NCBI GenBank assembly: GCA_965657165.1
Contig: CBFHNG010000021.1
Span: 1-32,382, forward strand
DNA: 32,382 nt
From: UBA3537 sp965657165
Lineage (GTDB): Bacteria; Bacteroidota; Bacteroidia; Flavobacteriales; Flavobacteriaceae
Reading direction: 5' to 3'
The notes beneath the pieces are model-generated. The model was not told the origin of the DNA, ran no database searches, and was given only the letters and a program-made list of their open reading frames with translations. Every line of letters starts with the position of its first letter. Positions within the stretch are counted from its first letter, which is position 1. Positions 24,230 through 32,268 of this stretch are shown here, one piece after another. The position numbers were made by a program, and so were the translations under genes.

Positions 24230-25810
24230 ATGAAACAAATATTTTCAAATATTACAAGTAAAGTAATGCTGATAGTTGCTACAATTACCTTCACGGGCTG
24301 TAGTGATGTGTTGGACGAAAATCCAGTAGTACAACTTAGTACAGAACAGTTTTATCAGAACGAAACAGACGCTTTGGCTGCCCTTTCGGGGGCTTATGCG
24401 CGCCTAAAAGATGGTGTTGGCTACTACAGACAACAGTTTTTATCCAATTTACATGCGGCTTCCGACCAAGGAGCTTCAAGTTGGAAACATGGGAATTTTA
24501 GACGGGGAACAATCGTCCCATCAGATCAAAACTTACGCAATCCATGGATTGAAATGTATGTTGGAATTAAAGATGCCAATAACGTCATAGCAAGAGTTCC
24601 TGCGATCGAAATGGATGAAGAATTAAAAAACCGTATTCTTGGTGAAGCTAAATTTCTTAGAGGATTACATTATTTTAATTTGGTCAGATGCTTTGGTGAA
24701 GTGCCTTTAAGAACAGAGCTCACAGAATCTGGAGATGAAGGGTTGCCAGTTTCTGCGATAGAAGATATTTATGAAGTCATCATAAATGATTTTTCGTATG
24801 CCTCAGAACATTGTTGGGGGTTTAATGAAACAAGAGGAGGACAAACCAATAACATAGGAAGAGCGACTAATGCAGCTGCTCACGCAATGCTGGCAAAAGT
24901 TTATATTCAGATGGCATCTTCAAAGCGAACAGCTACAGAAGGTATTGAAGGGAATAACAGATATTTAGGAATTGTGGAGTCGTCCGCAAATTTATATCAA
25001 TTAGCAAAGGACCACTGCGATGCTGTTGTAAATCAAGGGGATTACTCTTTGGTTTCAGACCTCGATCAATGGGTTGGTATTTTTGATCCAGCTAATGGGA
25101 ATAACTTAGAAATGCTATTTGATATTCAAGGCTCTTCATTAACAGAACAGGGTACAGCAGTTTCTAATCTATTTTGCCCAAGAGGGGCAGGCCTCAGTGG
25201 AGGAGGATGGGGTGGTACTAACAAACTATTACCAAAATACATCAATTTTCAAATTGATAAAAATGACCCAAGATTTCAAAACGCAATTGTTCGTGAATAT
25301 CAGGACGCTACAAGATCCTATGTTTTATCAAATGCCAGTACGGGTTACTTAAGAACAAACTTAGAAACAGGGGCATCCAATGGTACTTTATTTCAAGTAT
25401 TTACTTCAAAATATATTGATACCAATGCTACCACAGAGTATACCAGTGAGCAAAATTGGCATGTAATTCGTTTAGCTGATGTTTACCTTATGCGCGCTGA
25501 GGCGATGGCAGAGATAAGTCAAAATCCAGCTTCTGCTAATGATGATATAAATATGCTTAGGAATCGTGTAGGTATGACTGCTTTTGATGGCTCTGGAATG
25601 TCCATGGATGATTTTAGAACCGCCCTTTTGCGTGAAAGAGGGGTAGAATTATTTATGGAAGGTCATCGGTTTTTTGATATTACAAGAATGGGTGTTTATG
25701 ATGAATATTGTAGAACAGTCTTAAATAATAATATCGGAGCACGTCAGCCTGAAGATTACACCTGGCCCATTCCACTTATTGAGACCACGGCAAACGATAA
25801 TATTAATTAA
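24230..25810 (+). CDS. SusD-family glycan-binding surface lipoprotein
   Basis: This 526-residue lipoprotein has a lipobox at FTGC (C24) followed by SDVLDENPVVQLSTEQFY, a standard SusD start. The TPR-like helical part has NRILGEAKFLRGLHYFNLVRCFG and later LADVYLMRAEAMAE. ELFMEGHRFFDITRMG and an end at EDYTWPIPLIE are C-terminal hallmarks of the RagB/SusD family. It forms the lid over the SusC barrel and binds the oligosaccharide outside the cell. It starts 19 bases after SusC and ends 18 bases before the next sulfatase. Confidence 0.96.
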   Translation: MKQIFSNITSKVMLIVATITFTGCSDVLDENPVVQLSTEQFYQNETDALAALSGAYARLKDGVGYYRQQFLSNLHAASDQGASSWKHGNFRRGTIVPSDQNLRNPWIEMYVGIKDANNVIARVPAIEMDEELKNRILGEAKFLRGLHYFNLVRCFGEVPLRTELTESGDEGLPVSAIEDIYEVIINDFSYASEHCWGFNETRGGQTNNIGRATNAAAHAMLAKVYIQMASSKRTATEGIEGNNRYLGIVESSANLYQLAKDHCDAVVNQGDYSLVSDLDQWVGIFDPANGNNLEMLFDIQGSSLTEQGTAVSNLFCPRGAGLSGGGWGGTNKLLPKYINFQIDKNDPRFQNAIVREYQDATRSYVLSNASTGYLRTNLETGASNGTLFQVFTSKYIDTNATTEYTSEQNWHVIRLADVYLMRAEAMAEISQNPASANDDINMLRNRVGMTAFDGSGMSMDDFRTALLRERGVELFMEGHRFFDITRMGVYDEYCRTVLNNNIGARQPEDYTWPIPLIETTANDNIN

Positions 25811-25828
25811 AACTTAAATTCAAATAAA

Positions 25829-27652
25829 TTGAAATCAAATCTAACATTCTTTTGCTTGTTTTTGGGCAGTTGGTTTTCAACTGCCCAAGAGCATCAAAAA
25901 CCAAATATTGTATTTATAATTTCAGACCAACACAAGCTTGAATCAACTGGGGCCTATGGCAATAAATTGGCCATTACACCAAATATTGATGAGTTGGCTA
26001 AATCGGGTATTATTTTTACTAATGCCTATACACCTGCACCAGTGTGTGCTCCAGCCAGAGCGTCACTAGTCACAGGAATGTACCCCTACGCCAATGGAGC
26101 TATTTACCATAAGGCGCCAATAGAACTTCCAAATGGCAAAATTAAAAATGTTGGTAGCGGATATTTGCGGGAATCGGGTTATCATGAGGGGATAGTCACC
26201 CTAGCAGATATTTTTAAAGAGCAGGGATATGTTTCTGCTTCACCGGGCAAAATGCACGTACACGGTGAATTACAAAAAGACGTTGATGAGGATTATAAGG
26301 CCGGTAATACTATGGGTTTTGATGAGCCATCTTTACGCTACTATACGTACTTTCCTGGGGGGCATTATCAAGATGAAGTAGGTGAAGATACTTATATGAG
26401 GTATCGTCAGTTTAAAAAGTATGGAAAGACATATAAAGGAGGTTCTATGCATTTAAATGAGGAGTATGTCCCCACTTTAGTCAAAAATGATGAAGATAAT
26501 TTTGATATGGTTGTGGCCCGTAAAAGTGTTGAATTTATTGAAAAATGCGCTAATAAAGGACAAAATTTTTTCCTTCATGTTGGATTTGAAAAACCTCATG
26601 CCCCTTTTACCACAACTCAAACTTACTTAGATATGCATAACCCATCGGATTATGAGTTGCCTGTAACATATGATGATTGGTACAAAAAGGGCAAGTACCC
26701 GTGGGTGCCAAATTGGGTACACTCGGGCCTTCCCCAAAAACCTGAAAAAGCTAAAAATGTAATGGCCGCTTACAACGCTTGTATTACAGAGATGGACGAT
26801 ATGGTTGGTCGCGTGGTTCAAGCACTTAAAGATCAAGGGGTATATGATAACACAATTATTATTTACACAACAGACCACGGGGAGCACTTATTCGAACATG
26901 GTCTTCGAGGAAAACACAACATGTATGAAGATGCTGTTAATGTTCCATTTATTGTATCATACCCCAAATTATTTAAACAAAATGACGTGAACCATTCGTT
27001 AATTAGCTTTATTGATTTAATGCCCACATTTGCTGAATTAATTAATGGTATGACACCAAATACGGCACAAGGTGTTTCGCTGGTTAATCTATTTAAAAAT
27101 GGAGGTGTACTCGAAGATAGAGTTGTTTTTTCTGAGTTTAGAGGAGGCGATTACATACTATTGCCTGGCGCAAAAAATGTACCCTCTAGAATGATGCGTC
27201 ATGGAGACTATAAATTTATTTACACACATGGAATCATAGATCAGTTGTACAATTTAAAAGAAGATCCAGATGAACTAAATAATCTTATTTTTAATCAGGA
27301 TTACAAAGAAATTTACCAAGACATGTATTTTAAAACTCTGGTAGATTGGCGTTTTCAAAAATATTCTCCAATTAAGTGTTCAATAAAAAACAATACCATC
27401 AAATGGGAAAAGTCTCAAGATTTTAGTTCATATGCTGTGTATTATTCTGAAAACAACAATTCTGATGACGCTAAACTTATCTTAGATAACATATCAAAGA
27501 ATAAACTAAAGGTTGAAAAATCAGGTAATTATTGGGTCATAGGCAAACCTAAACTCACGAAAAAATCAAGTTTTTATGGTCAAGACACTCCTGTTGCTGT
27601 AAGTGAATATTCTTATACATTGCCCATTTCAGATATGATAAAATATTATTAG
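25829..27652 (+). CDS. Secreted S1-type sulfatase with CAPAR active site and extra C-terminal domain
   Basis: This 607-residue sulfatase starts at TTG. No ATG, GTG or TTG lies between this codon and an in-frame stop at 25808, the encoded signal peptide (ending SWFSTAQ) begins directly there, and the next in-frame ATG is far inside the protein. Metal-binding Asp lies in FIISDQHKLES, and the formylglycine site is C73 in CAPAR, where Ala replaces the usual Ser. That still fits the CxPxR rule. YTTDHGEHLFEHGLRGKHN carries conserved Asp, His and Lys. After the YNLKEDPDELNNL closing motif, about 85 further residues (about 520-607) look beta-rich and Ig/fibronectin-like. It has 18- and 20-base gaps to its operon neighbours. 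Choline-sulfatase/iduronate-sulfatase-like overall; substrate unknown. Confidence 0.88.
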   Translation: MKSNLTFFCLFLGSWFSTAQEHQKPNIVFIISDQHKLESTGAYGNKLAITPNIDELAKSGIIFTNAYTPAPVCAPARASLVTGMYPYANGAIYHKAPIELPNGKIKNVGSGYLRESGYHEGIVTLADIFKEQGYVSASPGKMHVHGELQKDVDEDYKAGNTMGFDEPSLRYYTYFPGGHYQDEVGEDTYMRYRQFKKYGKTYKGGSMHLNEEYVPTLVKNDEDNFDMVVARKSVEFIEKCANKGQNFFLHVGFEKPHAPFTTTQTYLDMHNPSDYELPVTYDDWYKKGKYPWVPNWVHSGLPQKPEKAKNVMAAYNACITEMDDMVGRVVQALKDQGVYDNTIIIYTTDHGEHLFEHGLRGKHNMYEDAVNVPFIVSYPKLFKQNDVNHSLISFIDLMPTFAELINGMTPNTAQGVSLVNLFKNGGVLEDRVVFSEFRGGDYILLPGAKNVPSRMMRHGDYKFIYTHGIIDQLYNLKEDPDELNNLIFNQDYKEIYQDMYFKTLVDWRFQKYSPIKCSIKNNTIKWEKSQDFSSYAVYYSENNNSDDAKLILDNISKNKLKVEKSGNYWVIGKPKLTKKSSFYGQDTPVAVSEYSYTLPISDMIKYY

Positions 27653-27672
27653 TCAATAAAACCCTGGGGGAT

Positions 27673-28998
27673 ATGTTTGATAAAGTGAGTATTAGTTTAA
27701 AATTTGTAATCTTACTAGGGTTTTTTAATCTTTCATTTGCACAACAATCTCCTAATATTGTCTTTATTTTAACAGATGATTTAGGGTATGGTGATTTGGG
27801 ATGCTACGGTGCCAAGGATGTTCAAACCCCTCATATCGATAGTTTAGCTCAAAAAAGCGTGCAGTTTACACGTGCATATGCCAATAGCACAGTATGTTCC
27901 CCTAGCAGAGCTGCTATTCTAACCGGTAATTATCCAGATATGGTTGGTGTGCCAGGAGTGATCCGAGATATGCCAGACAATACCTGGGGTAATCTTAAAG
28001 ATAATATTAAAACACTTCCTGGTGAGCTCCAAAAATTAGATTACAATACAGCACTGATAGGGAAATGGCATTTAGGTTACAAAAGTCCTGATTTGCCTAA
28101 TGACAGGGGTTTTGATTATTTCAAAGGATTTGTTGGTGACATGATGGACGATTATTATACCCATCTAAGAAATGGTATCAACTGGATGCGTGAGAATCAA
28201 AATGAAATACATCCAAAGGGTCATGCCACAGATCTATTCACTGATTGGACATTAGAATATCTCAACAAACAGGAAAAACAGGAAAAACCATTTTTTTTAT
28301 TTTTAACTTACAATGCACCTCATGACCCTATTCAGCCCCCAAATGAATGGTTAGATAAAGTCCGTAAAAGAGCGCCTAGTCTATCGTTAAAACGCCAAAA
28401 ATTAGTTGCACTAGTCGAACACTTGGACCACAACATTGGCCGGGTGTTAAGTCAAATTGAAAATTCTAAGCTCAATCATAATACAATTATTGTTATAACT
28501 TCTGACAATGGAGGAGCACTTCAGTATGGAGCAAGTAATTTTCCTTTTTCAGGTGGAAAAGGAGATTTATTGGAAGGTGGCATAAGAATTCCTTGCATCG
28601 TTAAATTACCTGATTCCAATGAACATAAATTGGTAAATAAACCATTGCTGTTAATGGATTTTTTCCCAACTTTAATTCAATACGCTGGTGGAAATTTATC
28701 TTATAATTTACCGTCAAGCCCCATTTCATTTGAAGTCATAAACCAAAGTCAAACGACTTCTAGATCTATGATTTGGATGCGTCGTGAGGGGCATAAATTT
28801 CTAGGTCAAGATTATTATGCTATTTCTGATGGACAATACAAATTACTTCAAAGCGATCCTTTTTCAGAATATGAATTATACGATTTAAAATCAGATTCAA
28901 AAGAAAGCCAGACTATTGAAAATGTTGAAATAAAAAACATACTTCAAAAGCAGTTAACTAAGCATATTCAGCAGTCTGGATTAATTCCTTGGCAATAG
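27673..28998 (+). CDS. Secreted S1-type (arylsulfatase-A-like) sulfatase, end of the SusC/D operon
   Basis: This 441-residue protein has a signal peptide (about 1-23, SFAQQ). FILTDDLGYGDLGCYGA, with metal-binding D35 and D36, is typical of arylsulfatase-A-like enzymes (S1_16/S1_20 neighbourhood by memory, unverified). The formylglycine site is CSPSR at C75, IGKWHLGY carries the conserved Lys-x-His pair, and ITSDNGGALQYG carries the Asp-Asn pair. It is the shortest sulfatase here and clearly of another subfamily than the four others, so it probably removes sulfate from a different position. It starts 20 bases after its neighbour. A weak A/T hairpin with a T run (about 29000-29022) may end the transcript. 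Confidence 0.9.
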   Translation: MFDKVSISLKFVILLGFFNLSFAQQSPNIVFILTDDLGYGDLGCYGAKDVQTPHIDSLAQKSVQFTRAYANSTVCSPSRAAILTGNYPDMVGVPGVIRDMPDNTWGNLKDNIKTLPGELQKLDYNTALIGKWHLGYKSPDLPNDRGFDYFKGFVGDMMDDYYTHLRNGINWMRENQNEIHPKGHATDLFTDWTLEYLNKQEKQEKPFFLFLTYNAPHDPIQPPNEWLDKVRKRAPSLSLKRQKLVALVEHLDHNIGRVLSQIENSKLNHNTIIVITSDNGGALQYGASNFPFSGGKGDLLEGGIRIPCIVKLPDSNEHKLVNKPLLLMDFFPTLIQYAGGNLSYNLPSSPISFEVINQSQTTSRSMIWMRREGHKFLGQDYYAISDGQYKLLQSDPFSEYELYDLKSDSKESQTIENVEIKNILQKQLTKHIQQSGLIPWQ

Positions 28999-29105
28999 CA
29001 AAAATTCGTATTTTTTTTGATTGAATTGTTTTTGCACCCTTTTGAACGGTATTTCAACTTTTTCCCAATTAAGAAATCATAGGTTTATAAAAATAAATAT
29101 ATATA

Positions 29106-29438
29106 ATGATGAAAAATTTAACACACAAACTATTAATCCTGTTATTTTTTATAGGTTTTATTTCAAGTGCTCAACCAAGCCCTAAGAAGAAAGCTCAAAA
29201 AATTACTAATGAAATTACAAAAGTTTTAGATTTAAGTAAAAAAGAATCTAAGGCCGTTTACCAGGTTCAGCTTACCCGTTTTACAGAAGGCAAGGCCATT
29301 AGAGCTGAATTTTCTGACCAGCCAGAGCTTAGAAAAGAAAAATTAAAATTGTTAGGCAACAGAGTTTACAATGACTTGAAAGCAGTCGTTGGAATCGAAC
29401 GTCTTAAACAGTGGAAGAAATACAAACAAAATAAATAA
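29106..29438 (+). CDS. Small secreted helical protein, unknown function
   Basis: This 110-residue protein has a signal peptide (about 1-22, ISSAQP), then a basic linker and a mostly helical, highly charged region (KITNEITKVLDLSKKESKAV ... RLKQWKKYKQNK). The pattern resembles small periplasmic helical proteins of the Spy/LTXXQ type in size and charge only, and I do not recognise the family. It lies 108 bases after the PUL operon and 17 bases before the beta-helix gene, so the pair may be co-transcribed. A TAGGTTTA near 29080 is a possible but imperfect -7 element. Confidence 0.6.
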   Translation: MMKNLTHKLLILLFFIGFISSAQPSPKKKAQKITNEITKVLDLSKKESKAVYQVQLTRFTEGKAIRAEFSDQPELRKEKLKLLGNRVYNDLKAVVGIERLKQWKKYKQNK

Positions 29439-29455
29439 TTAAAATACTTAACCAG

Positions 29456-30979
29456 ATGAAAAATATGAAACAAAAAATTACTTTTTTCTTTATTACAGCA
29501 TTTACTGCTTTTCTATCTGCCCAAACTGTAGAAATTGATGGAACATCATACTCAACCTTAACTGAAGCGATTACAGCTGCTTCAAGCGGTGATGTTATTG
29601 ATATTACAGGTGTTCATACGGAATCTATTAATATTAGCAAAAGCATCACTTTGAGAGGAACAGACCCATCAACTGACATTATTCAGGCTGCTGCTAGTGC
29701 TTTAGCAAATGGATCAGGTTCTAACGTAATTAATATAGTCAGAGCAGATGATGCGGATGTTTTGACAGTTTCAGTTGAAAACCTTGGAATTCGCCATGGA
29801 AATGCTTCTAGTGCGCAAAATGGTGGTGGAATTAATGTTGACAAAGTAACAGGTTTGTTGACCTTAAACAATTTAATTATTGAAAATAATTTTACTGCAA
29901 AAAATGGTGGTGGCTTAAGTTTCGCAGGTTCCAATGTTAATATCATTAATTGTACTGTTAGAAACAATTCATCATCACTTGATGGAGGAGGTATTATCGC
30001 AACACCAAATAATGCCGCAGGTATCAATTGTACAGTCAACATCGAACAATCTCTATTGGATAGTAACACAGGAAGAAACGGTGGAGGCGTTTATATTAAT
30101 GGTAACAATCAATATGGCGACCAATTTACCATTGATTTAAACATTGAGAATAGTACAATATCCAATAATAACACCACTAGTGGAGCTGGAGGAGCTGGCG
30201 GAGGAGCCATATGGTCAAAAGTGGCTCAATTAGTTAGTGGTGCTTCCGGACTTGGTAATGTAAATTTGAAGCTTGTACATGCTACATTGTATAATAATTT
30301 ACATGCTAGTGCTGCCAAAAATGGGTTACAATTTACAGGTCCATCCGGTGTGACTACCAACCTCAGTATGTATAATTCAATTGTGGTGACTGCAGATGAT
30401 GTTTCACAAAAAGCCATCAATTTTGCTAATTCCAACACTACTAATGTTGTTAATAGCATCCTAGGTGGGCTAGATGGCGCTAGCCCGTTTTTAAGTATTA
30501 TAGATGATGCTACAAAAAATAACCAAAAAGGGAAAACAGCAACTTTTGCTGGATTATCACCTTCTGGACTTTCTGATGAAGGAGGACCAACTTTAGTTTT
30601 GGCAATATCTGAGGGAAGTAATGCAGATGATTATTGTATTGCAACGACAGGTATTTCTTTACCAACAGTAGACCAAAGAGGATATGCAAGAGAAGGCTCA
30701 GCAGATGCTGGTGCATACGAGTTTGGTGGTACGCTTTCATTAGAAACCCCAATTGTTTTATCAAATGTGAAAGTTTATCCTAATCCTGCAAGTGAATTCG
30801 TTTATGTTGAGGGTATTAATCAAATTGAAAGTATCGAGGTCTTTTCTGTATTAGGTGTTTTAGAAAAAACGATTATAGGTAAAAATTACTTAGACACCTC
30901 AGAATTATCAAGTGGTATTTATTTACTTGTTATAAAAAATAATTCATCTTCCATCACCAAACGTTTAGTTGTAAACTAA
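29456..30979 (+). CDS. T9SS-secreted parallel beta-helix protein (choice-of-anchor Q type)
   Basis: This 507-residue protein has a signal peptide (about 1-22, LSAQT). The body is a right-handed beta-helix with repeated GGG and N-rich turns (NGGGINVDKVTGLLTLNN, NGGGLSFAGSNVNIINC, DGGGIIATP, NGGGVYINGNN). The segment VDQRGYAREGSADAGAYEFGG is the typical end of choice-of-anchor-Q proteins. A type IX sorting domain follows (about 430-507, VKVYPNPASEFVYVEG ... ITKRLVVN). It is therefore surface-attached or released. Such folds occur in adhesins and in polysaccharide lyases, but no lyase catalytic residues can be picked out here. A terminator follows at 31005. A role in glycan binding is inference from location. 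Confidence 0.8.
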   Translation: MKNMKQKITFFFITAFTAFLSAQTVEIDGTSYSTLTEAITAASSGDVIDITGVHTESINISKSITLRGTDPSTDIIQAAASALANGSGSNVINIVRADDADVLTVSVENLGIRHGNASSAQNGGGINVDKVTGLLTLNNLIIENNFTAKNGGGLSFAGSNVNIINCTVRNNSSSLDGGGIIATPNNAAGINCTVNIEQSLLDSNTGRNGGGVYINGNNQYGDQFTIDLNIENSTISNNNTTSGAGGAGGGAIWSKVAQLVSGASGLGNVNLKLVHATLYNNLHASAAKNGLQFTGPSGVTTNLSMYNSIVVTADDVSQKAINFANSNTTNVVNSILGGLDGASPFLSIIDDATKNNQKGKTATFAGLSPSGLSDEGGPTLVLAISEGSNADDYCIATTGISLPTVDQRGYAREGSADAGAYEFGGTLSLETPIVLSNVKVYPNPASEFVYVEGINQIESIEVFSVLGVLEKTIIGKNYLDTSELSSGIYLLVIKNNSSSITKRLVVN

Positions 30980-31004
30980 GACATTATAATTTTTTAAGTT
31001 TAAG

Positions 31005-31037
31005 ACACACATCACAATTTTTGATGTGTGTTTTTTT
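31005..31037 (+). terminator. Rho-independent terminator after the beta-helix gene
   Basis: ACACACATCA (31005-31014) and TGATGTGTGT (31022-31031) form a perfect 10-bp stem with a 7-base loop, followed by a run of T to 31037, 26 bases after the stop codon. Confidence 0.85.
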
Positions 31038-31044
31038 AATTTTG
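31037..31044 (+). promoter_or_regulatory. Putative -7 promoter element for the formylglycine-generating enzyme gene
   Basis: TAATTTTG matches TAnnTTTG exactly and lies 20 bases before the ATG at 31065, directly after the preceding terminator. It suggests that the FGE gene has its own promoter. No -33 TTG is found at normal spacing. Confidence 0.4.
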
Positions 31045-31064
31045 TAATACAAATTTAGACTGAG

Positions 31065-32129
31065 ATGAATTTAATTTTAAGTAGACTGGACCCCATAATA
31101 TTATTTATATCCATCATAATTTTTAATCAATCGTGTAAAAATCAGACACAAATAAAAACAGAGGAGCAAATTTCACAAATCCCTGGTATGGTTTGGATTC
31201 CCGGCGGTATTTATGATATGGGAGCTTCCGATGGCGATCGTATGGCACTACCCCACGAAAAGCCCAAACACACAGTAAAGGTGGATGGATTTTATATGGA
31301 CCAGACCGAAGTCACCAATGCACAGTTTTCTAAATTCATTGAAGCAACAAATTATATAACAACCGCAGAGCGACCAGTAGATTGGGATTTAATCAAACAA
31401 CAATTGCCTCCAGGCACCCCCAAACCTCACGATTCACTTTTATTACCAGGATCTCTTTTGTTTAAAAAAACAAAAGAATCGGTACCTAATCTCTATGACT
31501 TTTCGCAATGGTGGCGTTGGACTAATGGGGCCAATTGGAAAGAACCAGAGGGGAAGGGGAGCAGTATAGATGGAAAAGATAATCACCCTGTTGTTCATGT
31601 GTCCTATGAAGATGCCATGGCTTATTGTAATTGGGCTGGTAGGCGATTACCCACTGAAGCAGAGTGGGAGTTTGCGGCACGTGGCGGTAAGCGAGATAAG
31701 ATTTATTTTTGGGGCGATTTAACGGATAAATTATCATCCTATGTTAACAGCTGGGAAGGGGAGTTCCCTGTAGATAACACCAAAGCCGATGGCTTTGAAA
31801 AAAGTGCACCTGTAAAAACCTATCCTCCAAACGGTTATGTGCTTTATGAAATTTCTGGCAACGTATGGGAATGGACTAGTGATTGGTATAGCAGTCAGTA
31901 CTATCAATACTGTAAAGAAAATTCAATCACTAACAATCCAAAAGGACCTAAGGAGGCCTTTAATCCCAATAATCTGTATATAGATGAGCGTGTGATTAGA
32001 GGCGGCTCTTTTTTATGCAATGCCTCCTATTGTGCCAGTTACAGGGTATCTTCAAGAATGGCCACCGATCCAAATACGTCTTTAGAACATTTGGGTTTTA
32101 GAACGGTGATGGACTTAAAAAAGGAATAG
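31065..32129 (+). CDS. Lipoprotein formylglycine-generating enzyme (SUMF1/FGE family)
   Basis: This 354-residue enzyme has a signal peptide ending in a lipobox-like NQSC (C24), so it should be anchored in an envelope membrane. The FGE domain fills about 40-352: MVWIPGGIYDMG, YMDQTEVTNAQFSKFI, HPVVHVSYEDAMAYCNWAG, RLPTEAEWEFAARGG and ISGNVWEWTSDWY. GGSFLCNASYCASYR carries both active-site cysteines (C318 and C323, the C-x4-C spacing of catalytic FGEs). It should oxidise the Cys of CxPxR in sulfatases to formylglycine, using oxygen. Many SUMF1-like proteins in this phylum (for example GldJ/GldK) lack this Cys pair, so this one is likely a true sulfatase activator for the five sulfatases nearby. 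The export signal is a notable feature. Confidence 0.88.
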   Translation: MNLILSRLDPIILFISIIIFNQSCKNQTQIKTEEQISQIPGMVWIPGGIYDMGASDGDRMALPHEKPKHTVKVDGFYMDQTEVTNAQFSKFIEATNYITTAERPVDWDLIKQQLPPGTPKPHDSLLLPGSLLFKKTKESVPNLYDFSQWWRWTNGANWKEPEGKGSSIDGKDNHPVVHVSYEDAMAYCNWAGRRLPTEAEWEFAARGGKRDKIYFWGDLTDKLSSYVNSWEGEFPVDNTKADGFEKSAPVKTYPPNGYVLYEISGNVWEWTSDWYSSQYYQYCKENSITNNPKGPKEAFNPNNLYIDERVIRGGSFLCNASYCASYRVSSRMATDPNTSLEHLGFRTVMDLKKE

Positions 32130-32191
32130 TTATAAATTTGCTCAATAACTTCAATAAAGTTCGAACTTCCATAAGTTTGGATCACAAATTG

Positions 32192-32230
32192 TCTCCAAAA
32201 ATAATGAATTATTTTTGGAGATGTTTTTTT
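32192..32230 (+). terminator. Strong Rho-independent terminator after the FGE gene
   Basis: TCTCCAAAAATAA (32192-32204) and its exact complement (32209-32221) form a 13-bp stem with a TGAA loop, followed by TG and seven T. It ends the rightward FGE transcript. The gene at the right edge runs the other way. Confidence 0.88.
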
Positions 32231-32268
32231 ATTTTACTAAACCATTGCTAAACAGTTGGAAAAAAACA

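Noticed and set aside
29456..30979. Polysaccharide lyase (PL6-like) call for the beta-helix protein
   Set aside because: The repeats and the SADAGAYEF end fit the choice-of-anchor-Q/Pmp-like group. No conserved Lys/Arg lyase pair or calcium site could be identified.
31065..32129. Gliding-motility/T9SS lipoprotein of the GldJ/GldK type
   Set aside because: Those proteins share the SUMF1 fold and lipoprotein signal but, to my knowledge, lack the catalytic cysteine pair. Here C318 and C323 are in the exact FGE context, and no gld genes are nearby.
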